This document shows positions 11,510 through 24,300 of a stretch of 64,000 bases of DNA, in pieces (the stretch's first letter is position 1; the number at the start of each line of letters is the position of its first letter). The position numbers and the translations under genes are program-made. The notes below the pieces were generated by a model, which worked only from the letters and a program-made list of their open reading frames with translations, was not told where the DNA came from and searched no databases. This stretch comes from Carettochelys insculpta. Its lineage: Eukaryota > Chordata > Testudines > Carettochelyidae. The DNA lies in the NCBI RefSeq assembly GCF_033958435.1, contig NC_134137.1, positions 124,160,001 to 124,224,000 of the forward strand. Direction: 5' to 3'.

Positions 11510-12330
11510 GGCAGCTGCAAGCTCCCAGCTCATGCCTAGCAAAGCACCTCCCAGCGCCTGCCCGCGCCGCAGGCATGCAGGGCAGCGCTGTGCCCGCCCC
11601 GCGCAGGCGCACCAGCCCAGCTGCGCCGCCCGCGGAACACCACCCCCCTGAGCCGAGAGCGAGGCCGGCCGGCCTGCGCATGCGCGCTGCGAGCCGGCGC
11701 TCTCTCGCTGCGGGCTGGGTTCGCGCCGCGCGCCCGCCGGCCCGCCGGGGATGGTGAGCCCGGGCCCGCTGCTGCGCCTGCTGACCGCCATCGACCGCCG
11801 GAGGATGAAGCTGCTCATGGCGCTCGCCCTCGCCGCCTACGTGGCCTGTGAGTGGGGCGGGCTCGCGCCCGGCTCCCGGCTCCCGCCCGGCCGCTTGGCT
11901 CTGCCTGGGGTGGGGCCTCCGCGGCCCCTGCGCTGCGGGAAGGGGGCGCAGACTCGAGCCCAGTGTCTGAGGCGAGGCGGGGCGCCTCCCCCCCCCCCTT
12001 CCGGAGCGCTCCGAAGTTGGGGCGGCCCCGCGCGGGCAACGGCCGCGTCCCAGCTGCGCGTGTCACTTACCCAGCGCTGGGGGCGGCCGGAGGGAGCGCT
12101 CCCACCCCGCGGGAGGGGCCGGCCTGGGCGCTGCGGGCAGCGGGGCAGGGCGGACGAGAAGCGGGGCGCTGATACCAGAGTCCCGAGCTCCAGGCTCGCC
12201 TCCCTCCCCACGTCGCGCTGGTGCCCGGCTACGGGGGCAGGGGGGCGGCAGAGCGCGCGAGGGAGGCATCAGTTCCTCCCCATTTCTTCTGGTGGGCCGG
12301 ACCCCAGAGGGCGTTCAGACAGCCTGGTCC
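11510..12330 (+). promoter_or_regulatory. UXS1 CpG-island promoter
   Basis: This block of about 0.8 kb has very high GC and abundant CpG, in contrast with the AT-rich DNA around it. It contains the first coding exon. I see no clear TATA box, which is usual for housekeeping CpG-island promoters. The transcription start cannot be placed from sequence alone; it is probably between about 11600 and 11740. Open frames on both strands here are composition artefacts. Confidence 0.85.
11751..11847 (+). CDS. UXS1: UXS1 coding exon 1 (start codon, cytosolic tail, membrane anchor)
   Basis: The ATG at 11751 has G at -3 and G at +4. It opens MVSPGPLLRLLTAIDRRRMK, then a hydrophobic run (LLMALALAAYVA) that forms the type II signal anchor. 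The donor is CCT|GTGAGT at 11848. The exon ends one base into a Ser codon that exon 2 completes (T+CT). It is 97 nt long and one codon longer than the mammalian exon as I remember it. The downstream Met at residue 19 is an alternative start, but the upstream Met context and MVS opening match the family. The exon sits inside a strong CpG island. Reading continues open far into the intron only because that DNA is GC-rich; the splice donor is the real end. Confidence 0.93.
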
Positions 12331-15300
12331 GGGGCGCCTGGCTTCCCTTACTGGGCTGCCTCGCCTTTGTCACGTCCCTGGGGATGTTCATCTTGCTTGG
12401 GGCGACCGTGGCATCGGTTCCCCCGGATTGTTTTTGTGCTGAGTTGCTTGTGTTACTGAGTGAGATGCAAAATGCAGCAGCGGACAGGAAATGGTCATGG
12501 TCTGGTTGTGGGGGGGGGGAGGTCTCAACCTTTTTCTTCCTGAAGCTTCCTCAACAGGATGAAAAAGCTCTGTGGCTCACCTGTGCCACAGCAAGTTTTC
12601 CCCCATCCAGAAGCTAGGGCCAGTGTTGGGGGCTAGCAAGCAGGGCAGTTGTCCAAGGTCCTATGTCACAAGGGGCTCTGTCGAGCTGAGTTGCTCAGGT
12701 GTCAAGTTCAGCCCCAAGTAGTGGCAGGTGGTCAGGGGCTTGACCTTCAACCCCACAGGATGGCATTCTGCCTTGGGTCCGAGCAAGTCTAATGCCTGCA
12801 CGGTTTGGCAGATCCGGTGAAACAAACTTGCTGCCCTCCAGCTCTGAGCCCCTGTTTGAACACCTCTGGTGTGGAGTACCTCTAACGAGAAGTTCTACAG
12901 GACAAGGGGCATATCTCTGCATGTTTCTGTATAGCACCCAAGATTTTTAAGCTCAAATAGGTAGTGCTTTAAAATTTTCTTTTTTGTGTTTTGCACTTCT
13001 GAGCATTTTGTATGCTAAGGTCCTAGATAGAGATGTTGAAATAGAAAGATAATTATTGTGAAGAACCCAGGTGTCTCATTGCACCTGAACTAAGTTTCAA
13101 GGCCCAGGCATTAGTAGGTCCAGTACACTCTTGCATATTTCACATTATATCATCCAGCACACTCAGATAACCAGCATTTTAACCATAAGTAAATTTCAGT
13201 TATGTTTTCCATAAGTACAGTATAGTGAAAGTAAATACAAATACATACAGTAAACCATTGAGTTACGTGGGGGTTGCAGTCCTGCAACCCCCACGTAACT
13301 TGAATTTTCATGCAAGTCGAGGGGAGACAGGAACCAGGCTGCAGCCTGGTTTCCGGCTCCCCTGGGCTTGTAGGAGCCGGGAAACTGACCAGCCCAGCAG
13401 GACTTTTGTGTTTCCTGGTTCCTAGAGTGGCAGAGAGCCAGGAACTGGGGGGGCAGCCTGGCTCCAGGCTCCTCTCTGTTTGCAGAGAGGGAAAAGTGAG
13501 CAGGGCAGCAGCCTTGTTCAGTTTCCTGGCTCCTGCCGCTAGAGGGAAGCTGGGAACCAGGGGCAGCCTGGCTGTGAGCTTCCCTTTGCTCCTTGGAACC
13601 AAGAAAGTAACCAGGGCTGCTGCCTTGCTCAGTTTCCTGCCTCTGCAAGCGGAGGGGAGCTGAGAGCTAGGCTGGCGCCTGGTTCCCAACTCTCTGCCAC
13701 TCCAGAGACTGGGAAACCGCTCCCATCAGGGATGGCAGCCTGACTTGCAGCTGCCTTCCGTGACAGCAGCGATTCCCTGTTGGGGGGTGGGGGGGAAGGG
13801 CAGGGCAGGGCAGCGCAGCCACGAATCAGGCTGCTGCCCTTGCAAGCAGTGGGTGCTGCCAATGACAGGAGCAGGAATTTGCCCCTCATGGTGGCAAGAG
13901 TCAGGCTGCTAACTCTGACAGGAGCAGTTTCCCTGCTTACATCAGGGACTGCAACCTGACTCATGGTTTCCTGCTCCTGTCAGGGGCAGCAATTATGTTA
14001 ACCTGTGACACATGCATCTTGATTGTGCGTATCTTGACGGTTTACTGTACAGCAAATACAGTGTAAGTTTACAGTGTACAATACTACTGTTGGTAAATAA
14101 AGTACTCTATACATTTTTGTTTGTTTCTTAATATACAATCTTATTTTTCTTTGGTGTTATGCATTGCTGGGTATACCTCTCTATTATCCAGAATATTTGA
14201 ATATCTGGCAATCTCCTGGTCCCAGGGCTGCCGGATATGAAAGAGTTTACTATGTTGCTTTCCCAAGTCACTGTCCAGGTCTATTCATTAGTTTTCTGTG
14301 GGTCTTTTGTGTGTTTAAATTCAATTTATTTTATAATACCCCACTTTTTATGTTTTCAGAGTGCTGTAAATCTTTGTATTGATAAATTTTATAGTACAGC
14401 TATTTATCTGGGATGAGGCTGATGGCTTTGGAAGTTGAGTGGGGGCTAATGGGACTTTTTGATTCCCACTAAAGGCATGTGACCTAACATTGTTTTGGAT
14501 ATGCAGGAAGTAGGTTTAGACCTTTTATAAATGAGATGAGATGCATGCACTTTTTTTTTGCTTTTCAGACAGAGGTGACTGTGTATCTTAGGAGAAAAGT
14601 TGTTTGAGTTCCATGTTCCTCACCTCATCAGCTGTTGGTAACAGCTAGTGGCAACTAGTAACTAGTTGGTGGCAACTAGTAATGCACACTATTTCAGGTA
14701 AAATGAAAATCATTAAAGTAACTCTCATGCAAAGAGTAACTTATTATACTCCAAAGGACAGTTCACATCTCACCAAGTTATTTCAGATTGCCTGAAGACT
14801 CGGGCAGGAATTGCTACCTTATTTTATACCCATTCATAATTTAGAAGGTTTTTCCCCCTTCCACAGTGGTAGAAACTAGAGACTTTATTAAAATGAAAAT
14901 GTAATGTTTAGAACACCTTTTAAATAGGCAGTGTAAAAATAAACCAGAATTACATGGCAGTTTACATGGCCACATAATTATAATGTCTAGGGTCTCCTGA
15001 CTCTGGGTAAAATATTACCTCTGTTGGGGAGGGATAGTTCAGTGGTTTGAGCATTGGCCTGTTAAACCCCAGATTGTGCGTTCAATCTTTGAGGGGGCAA
15101 TTAAGGATCTGGGGCAAATAAATTAATAAAAAAAATCTGTCAGGGATGGTGATAGGTATATCTTCATATTGTTTTTTAGTCAGAAGTTCATGTCTACTTT
15201 GCAGTGCATAGGTTAAGGGGAGAAGGGGAAGGAGTATGAAGATGTTTGCTGCCTGGACCTGCAGGATCGGAGATTGCCTGTTCATTTTTGATAAGTCCAT

Positions 15301-18300
15301 GAATAAAGGAGAAGAGAGATTATGGATAGATGCACGCTTCCCGGGAGATAGATGCGATGGCAGTTGAGCTTCCAGGGTTCAATTTAGCATACACCTAATG
15401 GGGCCATGCTAAATTGAATGATCAGGGCTCCACCAGAAACTCTGGTACTCCTTATAGTTGAAAGGAATAAGGGGAGTTGATGGGAGAGTTTCTCCCATCA
15501 ACATCCTGCTGAGGGGAGGGCAGAAAAAATACATGTAGCTGAAGTTGCATATCTTAAATTCGTTTTTTTCCCCCCCTGTAGTGTAGTCATGGTCTAAGAA
15601 TAGCCTGAAATGGAATAGATGGGTAGTTGTAATTTTATAGGTTAGTGGTTCTCATCCAAGGGTACCTGTACTCCTTGGAGTACTTGGACATCTTCCAGGG
15701 GCACATCAATTTATCTAGCTGTTTGCCTAGTTTTACAACAGGCTTACATAAAAATTGTTACCAATGTCAGTTCAAACAAATTTCATACAGTGACTTGCAT
15801 TTTACTTGCATTTGATCTGCATTTTACACACCCAAACATGAGAAGGTAAGAAGTTTGTCAATAATAGTGTGGTGCAGCACTTCAATGTTTTCAAGTCTGA
15901 TTTTAAGGTCAAGTAGTTTTTTAAAAGTGAGGTGAAACTTGACTCTTGTGTGCTCCTTTCAGACTCCTGAAAGGCTAAACTTATCTAGAAAGTTGAGAAC
16001 CACTGCTCTGTAATATCAGGTAATTATTCAGAAAATGTTTTCAAAAGTTCTACATACTGGTGACACTACCCTGCAGTACAACTTGCTCTGATACAGTAGA
16101 ACAAATGTGTTGTAATGGTAGAAGAAATTGTTTGAACATTGTAGTGGCTGAGGGTGCTTATTGTTTTTAAAGGGGCACTTTATAATAAAGGTTGAGAAAT
16201 GCTATTCTAGATAGTCATAACAAAGCTTTTTCTAAATCTGTCGTGTCTGATTGTTATACTCCTAAATCTGTTGACTAGTTCTTCAGTAATCAGTCATATC
16301 TTGTATCTTTAGTATATTGTGACAGTTCAGTTTGACTGCACTGATCTGATAGTTTCTTGAGAAACTTAGTTTGTTTTTACTGTAGATGTCTATCCCATCC
16401 CCCATTCTTGAAAGTATGTTTGTTGAGATATTATTGAATAAACACAGTGCATTAGAGTGGTTAGATAATGCCAGGCTGAAGAAATGTGGCTGTTGAGAAA
16501 ACTCAGCTGCTTGAGCAGGTGATGTTCTGGCGTGTGCTTTTTCAAGTAGTCTTTCCAGTCATTGTGTTTGAAGACTATGGACCTCCTTCATGTTTTCTTT
16601 TTTTTTCCCCCTATTCCCATCTGCGGAGTTGACTGTTCTCGTAACATGAATTGTGTTTGGAATACAATACAATATTAAGACTGAACATAAGACATGTTAA
16701 GTATTCTAAGTTTTTTTGTAGAGTTCATGCTTCCTGCTTCACATATGTGAAATTTTGGTGGAATGTTGTTTGTGGGCATGTGTGTGGAAACCCCAAAGAT
16801 TGCTTCTAAGTTGGCTGTACCCTGTGGGATTATTCTGACAGCATTATCGTGCTTCCCTTCTCCCTGTCTCCCCATTGTGGGCATACATAGGTCATTGATA
16901 GTGAGGTATAAATTGAGCTGTAAAGACATGCCTGAAGGATGTGGCTATGTAGCCTGGAGTGCTTATCCTACATGTCCTCTACAGGCCCATGCTGTGTCTT
17001 TTCTCTACAATGGGATTCTTAGTGGTTGTCCCACTGCTGGAGCCTTTCCCATTCCCAGGGAAATGCTGGAAACAGGAAGGGGCTCCAGCAGCAGAAGGTG
17101 AGCAGAGAAAGGCTGTTAACTCCCTGACACTGGGGTAGCAATGGGACAAGGCTGTCCTAAGCACAGCCATACTGGGTCAGACCAAGGGCCTATCTAGCCC
17201 AGCATCCTGTCTTCCCACAGCAGCCAGTGCTATATATCCCAGAGGAATGAACAGAACAGGTAATTATCAGGTAATCCCTCCTGTCACCCACTACCAGCTT
17301 CTGACAAACAGAGGCTGGGACACCATTCTTATCCATTCCGGCAAACTATGAATTTATCTAGTACTTTTTGTGAACCCCTATTAAATCCTGGTCTTCACAA
17401 CATCCTCTGGTAAGGAGTTCCGCAGATTGACTGTTAGCTCGTCTCTGCTGGAACCATTCTCTGCCTCAGGGAAAGGTTCTTGTCTGGGTAACAGCTGAAC
17501 CCTTTCCCTACAGTCTCCCCCCTACAAGATCCTGTGGATGCAGTGTGCTTTTCACTGCAGAGTGTAGCTACCCATGTGCAATATCTGGGGTGGGGGACCT
17601 CAGGCATTCAGGCTGCCCACAGTTTGTCAGGGTTAGTGCACCACAGCCACTAAGGGCTGCGACTGGCCATGCTTGCAGGTGCTCAAGTAATAACCATCTC
17701 GCAGCCTGTCAGCAGCTAACCCTGACAGCCCCAGAGGGGAGGTTCCCCACTTCTACACTACATGCTGCCAGTAGGTATTGTAAATATAACCCAGGTGAAG
17801 GGGCTGGTGTCATAGTTGATTAAAAAAGCATAGTGTCTTTTATCTAAAGCTGTTCACAAAGGAAACTACTTCCCATAAGGTTGGCTTCAGTAGGTAGGGC
17901 CTACTGAAGCCAGCTAAAAATGTCTCTTTATCTCCAGTACCAAACTGTACAACTTCTAGGTGTTCATTTTTCTTAAGGACTAGATCCTATTTTTGCTCTT
18001 CTGTCTGAGCAATCACTTTGATTGCAATGAGCATCATGAAAAGTTTGATTACAGAATCAAGCCATCACAAAACTCAGTTCATGTGAAGAGATGTCCTTGT
18101 TTTCCATTTAAGTTCATCACAAAGACACTGTAGTCCTCTTTTTTTAATTGAACTATTTTCAATCGACTTAAAGGAACACTGGCTGCTTGAAATAAACTGT
18201 AATTCATATTTTGTAAAAGCAGAGTCCAAGAGGACTGTTTCACAATAATAATTTTTTAAAAAAGCCCCAGTGAAAGGTTAATTTAAACTCTAATGCAAGT

Positions 18301-21300
18301 CTGATACCCAGACTTTCTGGAGTTAGGAGCATGAAAGCAGCAAACCAAAATGAATAGTAACAGAGAGGAAGCCGTGCTAGTCTATACACTATCAAAACAA
18401 AAAGCAGTCAAGTAGCACTTTAAAGACTAGCAAAATAGTTTATTAGGTGAGCTTTCATGGGACAGACCCACTTCTTCAGATCACAGCCATATGGTCTGAA
18501 GAAGTGGGTCTGTCCCATGAAAGCTCACCTAATAAACTATTTTGCTAGTCTTTAAAGTGCTACTTGACTGCTTTTTGTTTTGAAACCAAAATGAAATTGA
18601 CTTAATTGATTTTCATTGAGAAATTCAAATAGTAAATAGACTATATATAGCAAAATATAGTTTAAAATGTTTCAAATTTGAAAAATACAGTGGGACTAAT
18701 AATGTGTAGAAATATATTTGATTTCGTCATGGTGGACAAGATTTTAAAAATGGCTACTGAAATAGGCTAAGTCCATACTTAGGCAGGTGAATAAAGCTCT
18801 CACCCTGCAGAGACTTATGGAGCTTCTCAGCTTTATTTATGTGCATAATCTTATTGATTGTAAATCTCATCAGGATTTGCACCTTGTCTAGGTATGAAAG
18901 TGTTGAATTGAGGTCTGATTTTTGAAAATCTTATATGTGCACAATTTGCTTTAATCTAAATATTAAGTTACCTAGTCTTATTTTCATATGATAAGATAAT
19001 GAGATGGCCTTTATTTTCTTTAAAATGCAAGAATTCCATACTGAGTAAACATCAATTTTTTATCACAAATTTAGATTCTCAGAATGCATATTAGTAGTCT
19101 CACTCCATTTCACAAGAATGTTAATATTCTGTAGTGCAGTCTGATATTATGACTCCATTGGTTGTACATCATACCTCATCGTGCATTTACTACTAGAAAA
19201 ACTAAAAGTCAAAATAATGTGCAAAGTACGTTTTAGGAAGGCATTTGTTATTTTTCTCTCAGAATTGTTTGTTTACTTAATTGTTAAACTGCAAAATTGA
19301 ATGACATGCTGTGATCTCCACATTTGTGTGAATGAGGCTCTAATGTAGATTCCAACACAGCAAGTAATATAACCTATAACCAACCCCTTTGTTTTCAGTT
19401 TAAACCGATTTTTACAGGAAAAATTCTAGGTTTTATATTTTTCTCCAATTTTCACTGTACTTTTGTATCCTTCAAATATATGAAAATAACCATTTTCTTA
19501 TGAAAATATAGTAGATTGCATGAAATATATAGTTTACATTAATATGTTAGTCTGATCATATAGCAAAGCTTTCTGTGCACTAAGGTTATGTATTAGTTTA
19601 GAAGAGGCATTAAATAAGCCATCATGCTTCGAGCTCTGAAATGGGTAGTCATGAGAATGCACTGATGAATCTCACGTCCATCACATACACACTTCAAGCT
19701 ATTAGCAAATAACATTTTAAAGATCTGATACACTGAAATGGAAAGAAAACAAAAATCTACGTTGGTATGTTTTGGAGCACAAAATTTTTAAAAAGTTCCA
19801 AAACCAAAACAGAGAAACCAGAAATCAGAATGAAGTTGAATGTATGCACAGCAAATGGTGTGACCTAATTATTAAATGTAAATGTTTAAAGAATAATAGT
19901 TTTAAGTCTGTAACAATAAACTTTTCAGTGAAATAAAAAGTTTTATTTGGGGATGAGAGAGATTGTTTTCTTAAATTCTGAGGTAGTCTGTATTGAGTTC
20001 TGTTTTATTTTTTCATCAAACCACATTGAATTCCATTCATCAAAGCATTGACCTTTTCTCTGTCCTTCTGCCCATCCAAATGAACCATGATATTTACCAC
20101 CCCCATCAATTTTTTCCACTGATTTTCACTTTTTTTTGTTGTAGTAAAAAAATTGATACATTTCTGGAAAGAAATAAAAATTTTCCCTGTCTAGAACTCT
20201 TGTCATTTAAAATGAGGTTTTATTAATAATCTCCAGATAGCCAAGCACTTTGATTTTATGGGTCTGATTATCCACTGCCTTGAAACTTTGTGTACAGTAA
20301 ACTGCTGAAATGTGCAACTTCGATTTCTGCTTGACTTGCATTAACACAAGTTAAGCACAACTCGAAGCCGCTCTGAAGCTGTTTGCCTGCCCGGCTCCCC
20401 CAGCTGGGGGAAACCGGATGGGCAGACAGCCTGCTGCTGCGGCTTCTTCCAGGCTTCCCCCAGGTGGGAGAAGCTGCGCCACTGCAACTGTCTACCTGGC
20501 GTGGCTTCCCCCAGCAAGGGGAAGCCGGGTGGGCAGACAGCCGGGCCTGGCTCCAAGAGTGGCAGTGAGCTGGGGGTCAGGCTGCTGACTGATTTCCAGC
20601 TCCCCGCCTCACAGTGGGAGCCAGAAAACGGATCAGAACAGGTGCTGGTCAGTTTCCCAGCTCCTGCAAGCAGAGGAGAGCCAGAAGCCAGGCTGCTGCC
20701 TGGTCCCAACTCCCCTCCACTGGCTGGAGCCAGGAAACTGACTAGGGCTAGTGCCCTGATCAGTTGCCTGGCTCCCTCACATTGTGTGGGAAATTTGACT
20801 TGCATGAGGGTTGTGAGAATGCAACCCCCACATAAGTTGATGGTCTACCGTAGTTATTTACTTGTTTGGCAAGTGAGTGTAAAATGCCACTAATCTCGTT
20901 GGCTGTGCACAGGTGAAAATTATTGCCCAAAGTGGAAAGCAGTGGAAAATCTTCATCTAGGAGTTGGAGTATCTGGAGTCTGTTATTAAAAACAAATTGT
21001 AAATGACTTTGAGAGTACCATAGGTCATCCCAACCCCTCCAGCACCTTCCCTCATCAACTAATGGAACAAGTTAGATAAGGCAAAGATTGCAGTGGTCTG
21101 TGTGAAATTACATTAGGCTACTTTTTGTGTCAGCCTTCCATGCTGTGAACCCATTTACTTACAGGCTTAGGGTCAGATGGAGATGCCTGTCATTTGCAGG
21201 TCTGTGTAGATAAACTTCCTGTCTTGCGCTACTCCCACTTCATCAGACCATCGATCTCTCGATTCCTGGCTGTGCAGCCCATGGAAATGTTATAGTTCTA

Positions 21301-24300
21301 GGCCTGCAGTAACTTCTGTGTTAGAAATGGGACAGGCGGGTTTGAGGTATGGGCTTCTGGCCAAAATTTTTTTCCCCTAAGAACATATTTATCTGGAAGG
21401 GTAAAGAACTGTTTCCCTCCCATCTCAGTCACTGTTATGTTCTGTGCTGGAGATGCATCCCTCCCCCCATCGGAGTTATGAAGGGTACAATAATATTCTC
21501 ATCCTTCCCACTCTCATCTTACATGTGTTCACCTTTTGGGTTGCATTTTCTATTTCCATAGAAGCCAGGTTGTTACTCAGAAAGTTAGAGCTCTGATTCC
21601 TTTTAAAATTTCACCTCCGGTGACTGATGATTCTTCCAGGGAGGTTTGCCACTCTCTTTGTTAGCTAGTCAGAGTTCTCTGAGCAGTGTCAATAATACCC
21701 ACCTAACATCAAGTGAGCCTATCAAGGGGTACAACACATCCTCTCAGTATTGCCTGGGAACAAAACTGAAGTTTTAGTGCAAGGATAAATTGACAGGGTA
21801 ACTTGTGGAAAACACAATGTAAGTTTTAAAAATTAAAACTTCAGTGCTGGCTGGGAAAGAAGTAGCTGCATAATATTTTACTCTGTAATGTGGATATATA
21901 CCCTAAGTTGACTTAAGGTACGTCAGTGTACAGCCACCACTGTAATTGTTGCATATCCACCCTACTCTTCTTACGTCAGCAGAGCACATCCATACTAGTA
22001 GCTCTTCTATTGATGAAGACCAATGACTATTTTATTGTGTGGCTGACCCCTGTGTGGTTTTGGAAGAGTTTACAATGCCTCATGGGTTCTAATTCAATGT
22101 TATATGGTGCAGGTTTTTCATTCCCTCATTCCACAGGCATCATATTAGAGTATTAGCCACTTTTCAACTCCACTAATAACCAGTGAGCCAGCCATCTTTT
22201 AGCCTGGATCCCGTGCTGCACATTATGAACACAGCCATGACGTCAGACTCCTCTTTGTAGCTGTGGTATGTCTGCAGCTCTGCATCAGAGGCAGAGATTT
22301 TTCTCCTTTGGCCTTCTGCTATCCCTGCTGCAGCTCTTTGAGCTTTACATAAAGCTGCTGTGTGCCCCTGTCATATCCCTTCCACTCCACGCCCTGGGTA
22401 AGTTCCTGAGGTTGGAGTAGAGCTGTGCCTGGCAAAGGCTCCTTTCCCCATAGACCCAAAGAGATACAGCACCTCCCATGTACTCTGCAGGAGCACATTC
22501 GCTGCATGGTGTTTGCATCCTCAGTTGGGAGCTCTCCACGCTGAGCAAACATGAAGAGTAAAGTCACCCGTATACCTGGCTGAACGGTCATGGAGTTAGG
22601 AGTTAAAAACGGTGACCAGAGGAGTTGCTGGGTCACTCTGTCTGCATCTCCCTGAGTTCCTCACGTCTTGTTGATTCATCAGGGCAGGAGTTTTAAAGCA
22701 GTGGAGGAAGCATTGCAGTGTGTACATCAACCTAGATATGGAGGTATAAGCTGCTCTATGTTGACAAAGTTGTGCTGTGTAGACATGGCATTAGCCTGAT
22801 GTCTCAACTGCTAGATATAAAGTGCTGCCTATTCTTCTTCACTCCCTCAGAACATGACATGGCCCTGTTGCCAAAAGCTTTGTGCTTTAGAGTAGGGTAG
22901 AGCTAACGTGAATGGAATTCCGTAGCTCGACATTGGTATAGTCACTGAGAAAGGAGATCTCTTTTATATAAGCCACATCTACACCAGTTGGCTATTTTGA
23001 AATAGCTGGCCCAACTTCGAAATAGTGTCTGGTGCGTCTACACGGGCCGGGGACTGTTTCGAAGTTGAAATTGACATAAGGCGGTGAGATATCGAAATCG
23101 CTATCCCCGTCAGAAGATGGGAATGGCGCCCTGTTTCGATGTCCAACATCGAAGTAGGGCATGTGTAGAAGATCCGCATCCTGCTATGTCGAAATAGCGG
23201 GGTCCTCTGTGGTGGCCATCAGCTGAGGGGTTGAGAGATGCTCTGTCCAGCCCTGGGGCTCTATGGTTGCTGCGTGCAGCAGTCCATAAAGCTCCACGCC
23301 CCCTGACTTCTTATGGCAGGAAGCTGAGAGTGTGCAGGCAGCAGCACAGCATATGCATAGCCTGCACGCCCTTCAGACGCCCCAATCCCCCAGCCAGCCC
23401 CCTGAGTGCTGCCAGGGCACACCCCCTCCAGGGGGACCCAGGGCTCCCAGCTATCCAGCCAGCAGGAAGAAGTGGCGGGGCCCCTACTGGTTGGGCTCAG
23501 ATCCAGGACCTGCTGGGGCTTTGGGGCGAGGAGGAGGTGCTCCAGGTAATGGGGAGCAAGCGGCAGAACGCAGACACGTTCTCCTGGCTGGCCGAGGGCC
23601 TGGCCCCCCCAGGGTCACCCTGTCCACACTACTGATCATGTCAGGAGTAAAGTTGAGCTGCAGCAGGGTTACACCCGGGCCTGGGACACGGCCAGCCAGT
23701 CTGGGGCCACCCCCACTGCTTTCCCTTTTTACAGGGAGCTCAGGGAGCTCCTGGGCCTCCAGTACACCACCGGCCACCCTTGACACCTCGGCTGACGAGC
23801 CCCAGCAGGCCCCAGAGCTGGAGTCTGACCCGGAGGCGAGCCCTGTACCGCAGGGGCCCCCAGAAGAGCCCACCCCTGGGACAGCGAAGGAGGAGCAGGA
23901 CTCCAGTGATGGGGCTCCTCATCGACCTCCTCTCCTGCAGCTCCAGCAAGGCGTCTGCCCGCTGGCTGTCCCCCGACCATGGGAGAGGACCGTTAGGTAT
24001 GTACCCCCAGGTGCACACCCCTGAGTTAAGGGGCGGGGCAAGGGACACGACCAGGGTCCCCCATACACGCAGCTGACCATGGCTCTGGGACGACAGCAGC
24101 ACGGCCCCAGAGCCTGTCAGCACCTGCCCCCCAGGACAGCGCCATGCCCCATCCTGGGGATGGGGGGGAGCAGAATCCCCAAAGGAGGGTCACCCATGGG
24201 GTGGACACCACACCCATCATCATCCTTGGGGAACAGGGGATGGGGACCCAGCAGCGGAGGGGTTGGAGGCTCGGGGCACAGGTCAGGGCCCAGACTAATG

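Noticed and set aside
11307..12269. Several open frames of 80-124 codons on both strands around the CpG island
   Set aside because: Proline-, arginine- and alanine-rich translations caused by GC composition, with no family motif.
11751..12617. A 288-codon open frame continuing from the UXS1 start codon
   Set aside because: It reads through the exon 1 donor (GTGAGT at 11848) into GC-rich intron. UXS1 homology stops at the donor and resumes in frame at 34378.
13150..13964. Overlapping frames of 110-179 codons on both strands
   Set aside because: They come from tandem GC-rich repeats inside the CAGTAAAC element and show repeated low-complexity peptide words.
15026..15100. tRNA gene
   Set aside because: A and B boxes are present, but the sequence does not close an acceptor stem and a SINE body follows. 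It is a SINE copy.
20341..20893. Frames of 130-154 codons on both strands
   Set aside because: Same repeated core as the 13248-14047 element; repetitive peptides without domains.
23332..24024. A 230-codon plus-strand frame in the Harbinger element
   Set aside because: Only part of it coincides with the Myb-protein linker. The Myb-like helices are in other frames, so the frame as a whole is not one protein.
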